DNA of 64,000 nt from the NCBI RefSeq assembly GCF_016900375.1, contig NZ_JACJKB010000003.1, forward strand, positions 62,001-126,000, in the 5' to 3' direction. The first letter of the stretch is position 1; the number at the start of each line of letters is the position of its first letter. Below are positions 55,009 to 64,000 of this stretch, piece by piece. The notes below the pieces were generated by a model, which saw only the letters and a program-made list of their open reading frames with translations, searched no databases and was not told the origin of the DNA. The position numbers and the translations under genes were made by a program. This DNA is from Collinsella tanakaei (lineage in GTDB: Bacteria; Actinomycetota; Coriobacteriia; Coriobacteriales; Coriobacteriaceae).

Positions 55009-55950
55009 TTACGCCTTCAGGCTCAGGCCCATGGACTCAAGCTTATCCTTGACTTCCTCAATGGACTTCACGCCGAAGTTGCGGATGTTGAGCAGGTCGT
55101 TCTCGGAGAACTCGACGAGCTGACGCACGGAGTGGATGCTCGCGCGCTTCAGGCAGTTGTAAGAGCGCACCGAGAGGTCGAGGTCCTCGATCTGCTTGTC
55201 GAGCTCAGCGTTGTCGCTGGTGGTCTCGGGGGCAAAGATGGAGACCTCTTCCTCAACCTCGGGCGTCTCAGCGAGGTTCATGAAGGCAGCCATGTGCTGG
55301 TTGATGATGTTGGCAGCCTGGACGACGGCGTCGCGCGGGGCAACCGCGCCGTTGGTCTCGATCTCAAGGACCAGACGGTCGTAGTCGGTGTGCTGGCCAA
55401 CGCGACAGGCCTCGACGAGCTTGGCGCAACGGCGGACAGGCGAGTACAGCGAGTCGACGTGGATGACGCCGATGGGGTCGTTGTCGCGCTTGTTCCCCTC
55501 GTAGGAGACATAGCCGCGGCCATAGCCGATGCGCATGCTCATGGTCAGGTGACCACCCTCGTTGAGCGTGGCGATGTGCTTATCGGGATTGACGAGCTCG
55601 AACTCCGAAGGGATGAAGAAGTCCGCGCCGGTAACCTCGCAGGGACCGTCGACCGAGATGGTCGCGGTGCCCTCGTCGGTGGTGCCGAGCGAACGGAACA
55701 CCAGGCCCTTGACGTTCAGGACGATATCCGTGACATCCTCGACCATGTTGGGGATGGTCATGAACTCGTGCTGGGCGCCATCGATCTGGATGGCCTCCAC
55801 CGCAGCGCCCTCGAGGGAGGACAGCAGCACGCGGCGCAGCGAGTTGCCGAGCGTATCGCCGTAGCCACGCTCGAGCGGCTCGACGGACACGCGGGCGGAC
55901 GTCTCGTTGATCTCCTCAACCTGAACCTGAGGCCTAATGAATTCTGACAT
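55009..55950 (-). CDS. rpoA: RNA polymerase alpha subunit
   Basis: 313 aa with the alpha N-terminal dimerisation domain (residues 1-225) and the C-terminal domain (about 245-310) containing the UP-element-binding helices in EDLDLSVRSYNCLKRASIHSVRQL and LLNIRNFGVKSIEEVKDKL. GGAGGTATTAC precedes the ATG. It is placed between rpsD and rplQ, the normal alpha operon order. Confidence 0.97.
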   Translation of the reverse strand: MSEFIRPQVQVEEINETSARVSVEPLERGYGDTLGNSLRRVLLSSLEGAAVEAIQIDGAQHEFMTIPNMVEDVTDIVLNVKGLVFRSLGTTDEGTATISVDGPCEVTGADFFIPSEFELVNPDKHIATLNEGGHLTMSMRIGYGRGYVSYEGNKRDNDPIGVIHVDSLYSPVRRCAKLVEACRVGQHTDYDRLVLEIETNGAVAPRDAVVQAANIINQHMAAFMNLAETPEVEEEVSIFAPETTSDNAELDKQIEDLDLSVRSYNCLKRASIHSVRQLVEFSENDLLNIRNFGVKSIEEVKDKLESMGLSLKA

Positions 55951-55982
55951 GTAATACCTCCAGCCTCAGCAGCCCAAATGGA

Positions 55983-56576
55983 CTACTTAGAGTAGAGCTC
56001 GACGATGAGCTGCTCGTTGATGTCGCCGCTGATCTGCTCACGGCTCGGCATGGCGAGCACGTTGCCGGACAGCTTCTCGATATCAACCTCGAGCCAGCCA
56101 GGAACCTCAAAACGCTCGGACTGGATGAGGGCCTCCTTGATAGGAAGGAGATCACGATACTTCTCGCCCACGGCGATGACGTCGCCGGGCTTGACGAGGT
56201 AGGAGGGGATGTCGACACGACGGCCGTTCACGGTGAAGTGGCCGTGACGCACGGTCTGACGGGCCTCCTTGCGGGTGCGGGCGAAGCCCAGACGGAAGAC
56301 CACGTTGTCGAGACGGGTCTCGAGAATCTTCATCAGGTTCTCGCCGGTGATGCCGGGCATCTTGCGGGCGCGGACGAAGTAGCTGTGGAACTGCTTCTCG
56401 AGCACGCCGTAGATGAACTTAACCTTCTGCTTCTCGCGAAGCTGAATACCATACTCGGATTCCTTGCGACGACGCTTGGGCTGACGCTTGGATTCCTTAC
56501 CGCTGTAGCCCAGCTCAGCGGGATCGATCCCGAGCTGACGGCAGCGCTTGAGAACCGGAGTCCTATCGATTGCCAT
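55983..56576 (-). CDS. rpsD: Ribosomal protein S4
   Basis: 197 aa primary 16S binder and assembly starter. The S4 RNA-binding domain is at about 90-155 (RLDNVVFRLGFARTRKEARQTVRHGHF). It lacks the N-terminal zinc cysteines of the C-plus form. It lies after rpsK in the alpha cluster. Confidence 0.97.
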   Translation of the reverse strand: MAIDRTPVLKRCRQLGIDPAELGYSGKESKRQPKRRRKESEYGIQLREKQKVKFIYGVLEKQFHSYFVRARKMPGITGENLMKILETRLDNVVFRLGFARTRKEARQTVRHGHFTVNGRRVDIPSYLVKPGDVIAVGEKYRDLLPIKEALIQSERFEVPGWLEVDIEKLSGNVLAMPSREQISGDINEQLIVELYSK

Positions 56577-56598
56577 AGTTTATCGATCCTTTCAGGAG

Positions 56599-57006
56599 TT
56601 ACACGCGGCGACGCTTCTTGGGGCGGCAGCCGTTGTGCGGAATGGGGGTCTTGTCCTGGATGCTCGAGACCTCGAGGCCGGCGGCCTGGAGGGAGCGGAT
56701 GGCGGTCTCGCGACCGGAGCCGGGGCCCTTCACGAAGACGGCGACCTTGTGCATGCCGTGCTCCATGGCGATCTTGGCGCAAGCCTCGGCAGCCATCTGG
56801 GCGGCAAACGGCGTGGACTTACGTGAACCCTTGAAACCAACGGTGCCAGCGGACTTCCAGGCGATAACGTTGCCCTGGCCGTCGGTGATGGACACGATGG
56901 TGTTGTTGAACGTGGAACGGATGTGGGCCTGACCCACGGAGATGTTCTTACGGTCGGAACGCTTGATGCGAGCAGCCTGACCGCGCTTGTTCTTAGCAGT
57001 AGCCAT
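56599..57006 (-). CDS. rpsK: Ribosomal protein S11
   Basis: 135 aa small-subunit platform protein; [15 protein letters not shown] and the C-terminal [16 protein letters not shown] are diagnostic. It follows rpsM by 13 bases. Confidence 0.97.
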   Translation of the reverse strand: MATAKNKRGQAARIKRSDRKNISVGQAHIRSTFNNTIVSITDGQGNVIAWKSAGTVGFKGSRKSTPFAAQMAAEACAKIAMEHGMHKVAVFVKGPGSGRETAIRSLQAAGLEVSSIQDKTPIPHNGCRPKKRRRV

Positions 57007-57019
57007 TAGTCAGTCTCCC

Positions 57020-57394
57020 TTATTTCTTCTTCTTGGCACCGATCTGACGCTTCGGACCCTTGCGGGTGCGAGCGTTGGTGTGGGTGCGCTGGCCACGGAC
57101 AGGGAGGCCCTTGCGGTGACGGAGGCCACGGTTGCAGCCGATGTCCATCAGGCGCTTGACGTTCTGGTTGCGCTCACGGCGGAGGTCACCCTCGACCATG
57201 ATGTGGTTCTGATCGATGTACTTACGGATCGCGTCGACTTCCTCGTCGGTGAGGTCGCGGACGCGGGTGTCAACGTTGATGTTGCAATCGTTGCAAATCT
57301 TCGTGGCGGTGGTGCGGCCGATGCCGTAGATGTAGGTCAGACCGATCTCAACGCGCTTCTCGCGCGGAAGGTCGACACCATTAATACGGGCCAA
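57020..57394 (-). CDS. rpsM: Ribosomal protein S13
   Basis: 124 aa head protein of the small subunit. [19 protein letters not shown] and [22 protein letters not shown] are diagnostic. It follows rpmJ by 15 bases. Confidence 0.97.
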   Translation of the reverse strand: MARINGVDLPREKRVEIGLTYIYGIGRTTATKICNDCNINVDTRVRDLTDEEVDAIRKYIDQNHIMVEGDLRRERNQNVKRLMDIGCNRGLRHRKGLPVRGQRTHTNARTRKGPKRQIGAKKKK

Positions 57395-57409
57395 CTTTGG
57401 TCTCCTCTC

Positions 57410-57523
57410 TTAGCCCTGGCGCTGCTTGTGACGGGGGTTCTCGCAGATAACAAGAACCTTGCCGTGACGCCGGATGATCTTGCACTTATCGCACATCTTC
57501 TTGACCGAAGGACGTACCTTCAT
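57410..57523 (-). CDS. rpmJ: Ribosomal protein L36
   Basis: 37-residue zinc-type L36: [15 protein letters not shown], then [13 protein letters not shown], with Cys-Cys-Cys-His metal ligands. AAAGGAAGAACG precedes the ATG at 57523. It lies between infA and rpsM as is usual. Confidence 0.97.
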   Translation of the reverse strand: MKVRPSVKKMCDKCKIIRRHGKVLVICENPRHKQRQG

Positions 57524-57679
57524 CGTTCTTCCTTTCGGTAGTGCTCAAACTACAAATGGAATGTATCTACTCGCCCAGCCGCAGGCGTGAATAACTGATG
57601 GCTGGCCTCGCCTCATGCAAACGCGATCGTAAGGCTGAGCGGACCTTGCGATCGACGATGTGCACTATGCGAACTGTCG

Positions 57680-57907
57680 CTACTTGTAGCGATAGGTGAT
57701 GCGACCACGAGTCAGATCGTAGGGGGAAAGCTCCACCACGACCTTGTCACCCGGGAGAATACGGATATAGTTCATGCGGATCTTGCCCGAGATGGAGCAC
57801 AGAACCGAATGACCGTTCTCGAGCTCGACGCGGAACATGGCGTTCGGGAGCGGCTCAGTGACCGTACCCTCGAGTTCGATAGCATCTTCCTTCTTCAAAG
57901 CAATCAT
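57680..57907 (-). CDS. infA: Translation initiation factor IF-1
   Basis: 75-residue OB-fold factor; [22 protein letters not shown] and [18 protein letters not shown] are diagnostic. It starts ATG ATT with a weak site (AGAAAG). Its upstream leader runs through the 557-base gap to map, which contains two related hairpin elements. Confidence 0.96.
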   Translation of the reverse strand: MIALKKEDAIELEGTVTEPLPNAMFRVELENGHSVLCSISGKIRMNYIRILPGDKVVVELSPYDLTRGRITYRYK

Positions 57908-58007
57908 CTTTCTCTAGAAAACGACAGCAACTGAGAATGATAACAAAAAGCTTAACAACAGGGTCAGATTCGTAATGGCTCCACAATTGGTGGGGTGACT
58001 GGGCGGA

Positions 58008-58090
58008 CCGGCGCATATATATCCCCCGTGCTCAAACAGTCCTCGGCCTGCGGCCTGCGGAACTACGCGCGGGGGATATATATGCGTCGG
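58008..58090. repeat. Structured element A
   Basis: A 20-bp stem (58008-58027 with 58071-58090, one G-T wobble) encloses a 43-base core beginning GTGCTCAAACAGTCCTCGG. The same core occurs, inverted, in element B with only two base differences over about 38 positions. Confidence 0.85.
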
Positions 58091-58356
58091 TTCGCCACAG
58101 CTCACCCTTTGTTGGGCTTTGCGAATGCGAGGCTGCCTTGCTTCGCCATTCTCAGCTGCGGCAGCCGTTTTACTCTCGGGCGGGGGACCCAGTCGATACG
58201 TTAACCTCTCCCCTGCCTGCACCTTCTTGACAACTGTTGGGTAAGGAGGAGTGCATGCTTTAGCATGTGCCAGCGTCAGGGAGCGGCGCTGTTAAGCGCC
58301 CGACCTGACGCTGCAGCTCGCTTTGCGTTGACGCGCGGGCGCATACCTTTGCAGCA

Positions 58357-58440
58357 GGACCCCCGGTATATCCTTACGGCGCAGTTCCGCAGGCCGTAGG
58401 CCGAGGACTGTTTGAGCACGGAAGGATATACGGGGGGTCC
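58357..58440. repeat. Structured element B
   Basis: A 19-bp stem (58357-58375 with 58422-58440, one mismatch) encloses the same core as element A, on the opposite strand. Stem sequences of A and B differ, yet both are self-complementary, as expected for a structure kept by compensatory change. Confidence 0.85.
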
Positions 58441-58464
58441 CAGTAGACCTATGGGAATAGACAG

Positions 58465-59253
58465 CTAGAGCTGACCGCCCTGCATGGAGCACCAGGGTCC
58501 CATCTCATCGACGGTCAGAATCACGGGGCCGTCTTCAGTGATGGCGATGGTGTTCTCGTAGTGGGCGGCGGCCAGATGGTCGTTTGTCGTGACGACCCAG
58601 CCGTCGGCACCCGTGGTCACGTGGTTCGTGCCGAGCGTGATCATCGGCTCGATGGCGATGACCATGCCGGCCTGGAGACGCACGCCGCGGCCCTTCTTGC
58701 CGTAGTTCGGCACGTTCGGGTCCTCGTGCATCACGCGGCCGACGCCGTGGCCGACGTAATCGCGCAGCACGCCGTAGCCATGGCCCTCGGCGAGGGTCTG
58801 GATGGCATGGCCGATGTCGCCCAGGTGGTTGCCGGGCACAGCCTGCTCGATACCGACCTTGAGGCAGTCGCGCGTTACCTCGCACAGCGCCTGCACGTCG
58901 GCGGAAGGCGTGCCGCAATAGAAGGTCCAGGCGTTATCGCCCACCCAGCCGTCGACGATCGCGCCGGTGTCGACCGACACGATATCGCCGTCGCGCAGGA
59001 TGACATCCGGGTTCGGGATGCCGTGGACGACCTGGTCGTTCACGCTCGCGCAGATGGTTCCCGGGAAGCCGGCGTACCCCTTGAACGCGGGGATGCCGCC
59101 GTGCATGCGGATGATCTGCTCGGCGAGCTGGTCGAGCTCGAAGGTCGACACGCCGGGGCGCACCATGGCCCCAACGCGGCGGAGCGCCATCTTAGACAGC
59201 GCTCCAGCCTTCTTCATCTGCTCGATTTCTTCTGCAGACTTGATCTTGATCAT
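58465..59253 (-). CDS. map: Methionine aminopeptidase, type I
   Basis: 262 aa metalloenzyme that removes the initiator methionine. Metal ligands fit DTGAIVDGWVGDNAWTF (two Asp), GHGVGRVMHE (His) and the two glutamates in IAIEPM and TEDGP. Its ATG overlaps the adk stop by 4 bases (ATGA). Confidence 0.96.
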   Translation of the reverse strand: MIKIKSAEEIEQMKKAGALSKMALRRVGAMVRPGVSTFELDQLAEQIIRMHGGIPAFKGYAGFPGTICASVNDQVVHGIPNPDVILRDGDIVSVDTGAIVDGWVGDNAWTFYCGTPSADVQALCEVTRDCLKVGIEQAVPGNHLGDIGHAIQTLAEGHGYGVLRDYVGHGVGRVMHEDPNVPNYGKKGRGVRLQAGMVIAIEPMITLGTNHVTTGADGWVVTTNDHLAAAHYENTIAITEDGPVILTVDEMGPWCSMQGGQL

Positions 59254-59876
59254 AGGGCGAGGACTTCCTTCGCACGGGCGTAGACATCCTCGATCGCGCC
59301 GGTGCCGTCGACGATCTTGAGCTTGCCCTGGCCGCGGTAGTACTCCACGAGCGGGGCGGTGTTCTTCTCGTACACGTCGAGACGGTTGGCGATGGTCTCC
59401 GGCTTGTCGTCATCGCGCTGGTACATCTCGCCTGCGCACTTGGGGCAGGTCTCATCGGCAGCGGTGCCGGTGTAGCCGCACTCCTTGCAGGCGCGACGGG
59501 AGGACAGGCGATCGATGATGACGTCGGCGGCGACGTCGACGAGCAGCGCGCACTCAAGCGGCTGGCCGAGCGTGGAGAGCTCGGAATCGAGGGTCACGGC
59601 CTGAAGGGTGTTGCGCGGGAAGCCGTCGAGGATGAAGCCCTTCTGAGCGTCATCGGCGGCAAGGCGCTCCTTGACGAGGTCGATCACGAGCTGGTCGGGA
59701 ACGAGCTCGCCGGCATCCATGTACTTCTTGGCCTGGATGCCGAGCTGCGTGCCGCCCTTCACCGCGGCGCGCAGAAGGTCGCCGGTGGAGATGTGGGCCA
59801 CGCCGAACTCGGCGACGAGCTGCTGGGCGAGGGTGCCCTTGCCGGCACCGGGAGCTCCCAAAAGCACGATTTTCAT
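59250..59876 (-). CDS. adk: Adenylate kinase with zinc-binding LID
   Basis: 208 aa; P-loop GAPGAGKGT at residues 7-15, and a LID domain with CKECGYTG and CPKC, the Gram-positive zinc-binding type. Lies between secY and map as in most Gram-positives. Confidence 0.96.
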   Translation of the reverse strand: MKIVLLGAPGAGKGTLAQQLVAEFGVAHISTGDLLRAAVKGGTQLGIQAKKYMDAGELVPDQLVIDLVKERLAADDAQKGFILDGFPRNTLQAVTLDSELSTLGQPLECALLVDVAADVIIDRLSSRRACKECGYTGTAADETCPKCAGEMYQRDDDKPETIANRLDVYEKNTAPLVEYYRGQGKLKIVDGTGAIEDVYARAKEVLAL

Positions 59877-59895
59877 GGGTTGCCTCCTTGTTCCC

Positions 59896-61185
59896 TTACT
59901 TGAAGAATCCGTCGTAGTCGTACATCTTCAGCTGGCTCTCCACCTTGGAGATGGTATCGAGCACAACGCCGACCATGATGAGGATGGAGGTGCCGCCGAA
60001 AGCCTGGATCAGCTGGTTGCCCGTGAACGAGAAGACGATCGACGGGACGATGGCGATGATGGCCAGGAAGATGGCGGACGGGAGCGTGATCTTGTTGAGC
60101 GCGTTCTTGATGTAGTTCGCGGTCGCACGGCCCGGACGGACGCCCGGGATGAAGCCGCCCTGGCGCTTGAGGTTCTCGGCCGTGTCGTCGGGATTGAACA
60201 CCATGGAGGTGTAGAAGTACGCGAAGAACACGATGAGGACCACGTTCAGGACCCAGTTGAGCCAACCGGACGAAAGCGCGCCGGCCACGGCCTGAATCCA
60301 GTCGATGCCAGGGAAGAACACGGCGATCTGCGCCGGGAAGTACAGCAGGGCGCTCGCGAAGATGATGGGGATGACGCCGGCCGTATTGACCTTGATGGGC
60401 AGGTAGGTGGCCTGACCGCCCATGATGCGACGACCCACAACGCGCTTGGCGTACTGCACGGGGATGCGGCGCTGGCCGCGCTCGACGAACACGATCAGCG
60501 GGATGACCGCGATGATGATCACGGCGATGACCACCGTGAGGATCATGCCGGCCGTGCCGCCGTCGGAAACGGACTGGAAGATGGCCTGAGGCAGACCCGC
60601 CATGATGTTGGCGAAGATGATCAGGCTCATGCCGTTGCCGATACCGCGCTGGGTGATGAGCTCACCGATCCACATGATGAGCATGGCGCCCGCGACGAGC
60701 GTGCCCACGACCATGATGTCGAAGATGATCTCGGGAGCACCGGCGCCCGTGAAGGAGATGCCGAAGCTCTTGAACAGGAAGAGGTAGCCGATGGCGTTGA
60801 GAATAGCCAGGGCGAGCGTGAGGTAGCGCGAGTACTGGGTGATCTTGGTCTGACCGACCTCACCCTCACGCGCGAGCTCATGCAGGGAAGGCACCACGGC
60901 CTGCAGCATCTGCAGGATGATGGAGCTGGTGATGTAGGGCATGATGCCCAGCGAGAACACCGAAACGTAGGAAAGCGCGCCACCCGAGAACAGGTTCAGA
61001 AGTGCCATGGCGCCACCAGCGACCGAATCACCGGCCGACTGGAAAAGGCCCAGCATCCCCTGGAAGGGAATGCCGGGCACGGGAACGTGCGCACCTACAC
61101 GGTACAGCACGAGCATGGCGATAGTGAAACAGATCTTGCCGCGCAGCTCCTTGATTCGGAATGCGTTTTTAAGACCAGTTAGCAC
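59896..61185 (-). CDS. secY: Preprotein translocase subunit SecY
   Basis: 429 aa, ten membrane helices, channel of the Sec system. The plug/TM2 region IPFQGMLGLFQSAGDSVAGG and the cytoplasmic loop with the conserved arginines in QRRIPVQYAKRVVGRR are present. Its start overlaps rplO by 7 bases. Confidence 0.96.
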   Translation of the reverse strand: MLTGLKNAFRIKELRGKICFTIAMLVLYRVGAHVPVPGIPFQGMLGLFQSAGDSVAGGAMALLNLFSGGALSYVSVFSLGIMPYITSSIILQMLQAVVPSLHELAREGEVGQTKITQYSRYLTLALAILNAIGYLFLFKSFGISFTGAGAPEIIFDIMVVGTLVAGAMLIMWIGELITQRGIGNGMSLIIFANIMAGLPQAIFQSVSDGGTAGMILTVVIAVIIIAVIPLIVFVERGQRRIPVQYAKRVVGRRIMGGQATYLPIKVNTAGVIPIIFASALLYFPAQIAVFFPGIDWIQAVAGALSSGWLNWVLNVVLIVFFAYFYTSMVFNPDDTAENLKRQGGFIPGVRPGRATANYIKNALNKITLPSAIFLAIIAIVPSIVFSFTGNQLIQAFGGTSILIMVGVVLDTISKVESQLKMYDYDGFFK

Positions 61186-61628
61186 GGGAACTCGACCTTT
61201 CCGCCTGCGGCCTCGATCTTGGCCTTGGCGGAAGCCGAGACCTTGTCGACCTTAACCGTGAGCTTCTTCGTGATATCGCCGTCGCCGAGCACCTTGACGG
61301 GCTCGAACTCCTTCTTGATGATGCCAGCGGCAACGAGGGAAGCGCCGTCGACGACAGCGCCGTCCTCGAACTTCTCCTCGAGACGGGAGACGTTCACAGC
61401 GGTGAACTCAACGCGACGAGGATTCTTGAAGCCCGGGAGCTTGGGCAGGCGCATCGCGAGCGGGGTCTGGCCGCCCTCGAAGCCTGCGCCCTTGGTGCCG
61501 CCGGAGCGGGAGCCCTGGCCGTTCTGGCCGCGGCCCGAGTAGGTGCCGGTGCCAGAGGAGTTGCCGCGGCCCACGCGCTTGCGCTTATGCGTGGAACCCG
61601 CGCTGGGGGTAAGATCATGAAGCTGCAT
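61179..61628 (-). CDS. rplO: Ribosomal protein L15
   Basis: 149 aa large-subunit assembly protein; RKRVGRGNSSGTGTYSGRG opening and FEGGQTPLAMRLPK are diagnostic. The start follows rpmD with 2 bases between. Confidence 0.97.
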   Translation of the reverse strand: MQLHDLTPSAGSTHKRKRVGRGNSSGTGTYSGRGQNGQGSRSGGTKGAGFEGGQTPLAMRLPKLPGFKNPRRVEFTAVNVSRLEEKFEDGAVVDGASLVAAGIIKKEFEPVKVLGDGDITKKLTVKVDKVSASAKAKIEAAGGKVEFPC

Positions 61629-61630
61629 TG

Positions 61631-61810
61631 CTACTCCTCTACAATCTCGACAAGGTGCTTGACCTTGAAGATCATGCCGCGAACGCTCTCGTTGTCGGTG
61701 ATCTCGCGAACCTCGCGGATGCGATGCAGACCGAGGGCGCGGACGGTCCTCTTCTGGTCCTCCTTGCAGCCGTTGATGCTGCGGACCTGCTTAATCTTGA
61801 TGGTGGCCAT
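61631..61810 (-). CDS. rpmD: Ribosomal protein L30
   Basis: 59 aa; ATIKIKQVRSINGCKEDQ and the C-terminal MIFKVKHLVEIVEE are diagnostic. It sits between rpsE and rplO with 2-base gaps on both sides. Confidence 0.96.
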   Translation of the reverse strand: MATIKIKQVRSINGCKEDQKRTVRALGLHRIREVREITDNESVRGMIFKVKHLVEIVEE

Positions 61811-61812
61811 GC

Positions 61813-62337
61813 CTACTTCTCCTTCCCGACAAACAGCTGGGAAACGGTGAGGCCGCGACGGGAAGCGACATCCTCGGGGCTGGAGAGCTCCTTCAGGCCC
61901 TCGGCAGCGGCCTTGATGATGTTGAGGCCGTTGTCGGTACCCAGGGACTTGGACAGGACGTTCTTGATGCCGGCGAGCTCGAAGAGGGGGCGCACGGCGC
62001 CACCGGCGATGACGCCGGTACCCTCGACAGCGGGCTTGATGATGATGCGGCCGGCACCGAAGTGACCGATGACCTCGTGCGGGATGGTGCCCTCCTCGGT
62101 CACGGGAACATGGAACATGTTCTTCTTGGCGTCGAGCGAAGCCTTGGAGATGGCCAGGGGCACCTCAGCGGACTTGCCCATGCCCAGGCCGACGTTGCCC
62201 TTGCCGTCGCCGACGACCACGAGGGCCACGAGCGACATGCGGCGACCGCCCTTGACGGTCTTGGACACACGGTTGATGAAAACGACGCGCTCCTCGAACT
62301 CGGAGGCCTCGCGCTGCTGCTTTTGATTACGAGCCAT
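61813..62337 (-). CDS. rpsE: Ribosomal protein S5
   Basis: 174 aa; the double-stranded RNA-binding fold begins at [20 protein letters not shown], followed by [14 protein letters not shown]. Preserves translational accuracy. Confidence 0.97.
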   Translation of the reverse strand: MARNQKQQREASEFEERVVFINRVSKTVKGGRRMSLVALVVVGDGKGNVGLGMGKSAEVPLAISKASLDAKKNMFHVPVTEEGTIPHEVIGHFGAGRIIIKPAVEGTGVIAGGAVRPLFELAGIKNVLSKSLGTDNGLNIIKAAAEGLKELSSPEDVASRRGLTVSQLFVGKEK

Positions 62338-62350
62338 AGCTACTTACCTC

Positions 62351-62713
62351 CTAGAACTGCAGGCCGGCGGCGCGGGCGCCATCGGCGAGGGCCTTAACAC
62401 GGCCGTGATAGATGCGGCCGCCACGGTCGAAGGTGACCGCCGTGATGCCGGCCTCGAGGGCGCGCTCGCCCACGAGCTTACCGACCTTCTCGGCAGCCTC
62501 CTTGTTCGAGGTGGTCATGCCCTCGAACTCCTTCTCGAGCGTCGAGGCGGAAACCAGGGTGTGGCCCTTGGTGTCGTCGACGATCTGAGCGTAGATGTTG
62601 GCGTTGGTGCGGGTGACGCGGAGACGCGGACGCTCGGGCGTACCGAAGATCTTGCCGCGGACGCGACGCTGACGGCGCTTGAGGCCCGCCAGCTTCGCCT
62701 TATGCTTATCCAT
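62351..62713 (-). CDS. rplR: Ribosomal protein L18
   Basis: 120 aa 5S rRNA-binding protein. [18 protein letters not shown] and TVTFDRGG-like [14 protein letters not shown] are diagnostic. AAGGAG six bases before the ATG at 62713 fixes the start. Confidence 0.96.
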   Translation of the reverse strand: MDKHKAKLAGLKRRQRRVRGKIFGTPERPRLRVTRTNANIYAQIVDDTKGHTLVSASTLEKEFEGMTTSNKEAAEKVGKLVGERALEAGITAVTFDRGGRIYHGRVKALADGARAAGLQF

Positions 62714-62784
62714 GGAAAACTCCTTCGAAGTCATGTGCCAGCACCTGACGGGGTACTGGTCTTGGACGAAGCGCTGAGCGCCTA

Positions 62785-63321
62785 CTACTTGGCGGCCTTA
62801 CCGAGCTTGCGACGGATGTGCTCGCCCACGTAGTGGATGCCCTTGCCCTTGTAGGGCTCAGGCGGACGCTTGGAGCGAATCTCGGCGGCAACCTGGCCGA
62901 CCTGCTGCTTGCTGATGCCCTTCACGTGGATGTGCGTGTTGTCGGGCACCTCGAAGGTGATGCCCTCGGGGGCATCGTAGGTCACCGGGTGCGAATAGCC
63001 GAGCGAGAGGTCCAGGGTGTTGCCCTTGAGGGCGACACGGTAACCGACGCCGGCGAGCTCGAGGGACTTGGTGAAGCCCTCGGAAACGCCCACGACCATG
63101 TTGTGGATGAGGGCGCGGGTGAGGCCGTGCATAGCGCGGGTCTCACGCTCGTCGTCAGCGCGGGAGACGGTCAGAACGCCGTCCTCGACGTTGATGCTGA
63201 GCTTCTCATAGAAATCGTTCTCAAGGGTGCCCTTGGGGCCCTTGACGGCGACATGGGTGCCGTTGACTGCCACTTCGACTCCGGCGGGAATCTGGACAGG
63301 CTTATTACCGATACGAGACAC
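62785..63321 (-). CDS. rplF: Ribosomal protein L6
   Basis: 178 aa with two alpha-beta domains; [17 protein letters not shown] opening and the C-terminal [16 protein letters not shown]-like [10 protein letters not shown] are diagnostic. Confidence 0.97.
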   Translation of the reverse strand: MSRIGNKPVQIPAGVEVAVNGTHVAVKGPKGTLENDFYEKLSINVEDGVLTVSRADDERETRAMHGLTRALIHNMVVGVSEGFTKSLELAGVGYRVALKGNTLDLSLGYSHPVTYDAPEGITFEVPDNTHIHVKGISKQQVGQVAAEIRSKRPPEPYKGKGIHYVGEHIRRKLGKAAK

Positions 63322-63354
63322 GGGTGTATCCTTTCCTTCTACTCGCCGTAACCG

Positions 63355-63753
63355 TTACCAAACGAACGCGATGATCTCGCCGCCGACGCCCGTGGTGCGG
63401 GCATCGCGGTCGGTCATGACGCCGCGGCTGGTGGAGACGATGGCGGTACCAAGGCCACCGCGGACGCGGGGCAGGTCGGCGACGCCGGCGTACTTGCGCA
63501 GACCAGGCTTGGAGATGCGCTTGATGCCGTTGATGACCTTCTGCTTCTTGGGACCGTACTTGAGGGTGATGTGGAGGGTCTTCTGGGGCTCGGTGTCCTC
63601 GACGGTGTAACCGGCGATGTAGCCCTCCTCGTAGATGACGCGCGCGATCTCCACGAGCTTCTTGCTGCTCGGCATGGAGACCTCGGCCTTGTTCGCAGAA
63701 TTCGCGTTGCGAATGCGCGTAAGCATATCTGCGATCGGGTCAGTGACGTTCAT
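63355..63753 (-). CDS. rpsH: Ribosomal protein S8
   Basis: 132 aa; [19 protein letters not shown] opening and the C-terminal [20 protein letters not shown] are diagnostic. The 121-base gap to rpsZ contains GCGGAT CGA ATCCGC (63844-63858) inside a longer inverted GCCAGCG/CGCTGGC pair, a possible leader structure. Confidence 0.97.
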   Translation of the reverse strand: MNVTDPIADMLTRIRNANSANKAEVSMPSSKKLVEIARVIYEEGYIAGYTVEDTEPQKTLHITLKYGPKKQKVINGIKRISKPGLRKYAGVADLPRVRGGLGTAIVSTSRGVMTDRDARTTGVGGEIIAFVW

Positions 63754-63874
63754 GCAGATTCTCCTTCGTTCTTGATGAACCTGTGCCAGCGGTTCTCATC
63801 CACCCATAGCGGACAAGCCGGCTGACACGATCTTCCGTGCAGAGCGGATCGAATCCGCCTGCGCTGGCAGTGAC

Positions 63875-64000
63875 TTACCAGCTGGCCTTCTTGATGCCGG
63901 GAAGTTCGCCCTTGAGCGCGAGCTCGCGGAAGCAGACACGGCACAGGCCGAACTTGCGGTACACAGAGTGCGGACGGCCGCAACGCTGGCAACGCGTGTA
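63875..64000 (-). CDS. rpsZ: Ribosomal protein S14, zinc type, 5' end outside window
   Basis: The visible 41 C-terminal residues carry CQRCG and CRVCF zinc knuckles and end in [11 protein letters not shown]. The missing start is about 20 residues beyond the window. This short zinc form is the standard type in Gram-positives. Confidence 0.95.
   Translation of the reverse strand, partial: YTRCQRCGRPHSVYRKFGLCRVCFRELALKGELPGIKKASW

Larger units (their letters stand above)
57908..58464. other. infA-map gap, non-coding
   Basis: 557 bases interrupt an otherwise tight ribosomal cluster. The gap contains two related hairpin elements in opposite orientation and a third hairpin between them, CAGCGTCAGG..CCTGACGCTG (58272-58313). 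No ORF is credible. TTGACA at 58228-58233 (plus strand) has no good partner box. Confidence 0.6.

Noticed and set aside
57914-58222. A 102-residue minus-strand ORF upstream of infA
   Set aside because: It reads through the stem of structured element A and has no homology or ribosome site.

Overview
The window is about 64 kb of high-GC bacterial chromosome. Gene content and family variants (copper set, ftsE-ftsX-rnr-smpB block, secA-prfB pair, split transketolase, spc/alpha ribosomal cluster, many TACAAT-type -10 boxes) suggest a Coriobacteriia-type actinobacterium, probably Collinsella or a close relative. The placement is inference: no rRNA gene is present. The region is almost entirely housekeeping DNA. 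I see no prophage, insertion sequence, CRISPR array, integrase, tRNA or rRNA gene.

Layout. 1-8.5 kb: 3' part of cysK, mnmA, an iron alcohol dehydrogenase, a ThrE-like exporter, a DUF1275 membrane protein and a YgiQ-type radical SAM protein. 8.8-13.2 kb: CPBP membrane protease, DEAD-box helicase with a basic tail, zinc-ribbon protein. 13.2-16.4 kb: copper island copA-copZ-csoR with two GC-rich operator-like palindromes. 16.5-20.5 kb: zinc-ribbon membrane protein, PHP phosphatase, acetyltransferase, Bax-inhibitor-1-like protein, a 46-residue rubredoxin and a flavin reductase. 21-27.9 kb, all minus strand: DUF2975 protein plus HTH regulator, then ftsE-ftsX, rnr, a TPR protein and smpB. 28.5-37 kb: an anchored protein of unknown function, split transketolase, YitT-like protein, and secA-prfB. 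37.3-46 kb: PNPOx-like protein, rpmE, a small membrane protein, an ACT-domain protein, three HAD phosphatases, tyrS and a U32 peptidase. 46.4-54.3 kb: PBP1A-type transglycosylase/transpeptidase, argR with an unannotated 35-residue hydrophobic ORF, a glycosyltransferase, truA, ecfT and a fused double-ABC ecfA. 54.5-64 kb, all minus strand: ribosomal cluster rpsZ-rpsH-rplF-rplR-rpsE-rpmD-rplO-secY-adk-map // infA-rpmJ-rpsM-rpsK-rpsD-rpoA-rplQ.

The most unusual content lies between the genes. At least a dozen long inverted repeats of several unrelated families sit at gene ends. They include: a dispersed 33-bp near-palindrome at four loci, one of which supplies a gene's stop codon; a perfect loop-less 72-bp palindrome that contains a stop codon; a 192-bp fold-back element with 21-bp terminal repeats flanked by TA; and two elements in the infA-map gap that share an almost identical core while their flanking stems differ in sequence but each remain self-complementary.

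Protein-level oddities are: L31 and L17 both carry long low-complexity C-terminal tails ending in the same ten residues; FtsE has a Pro/Ala-rich N-terminal extension of about 160 residues; and RF2 has SPT instead of the SPF recognition tripeptide and lacks the autoregulatory frameshift site.
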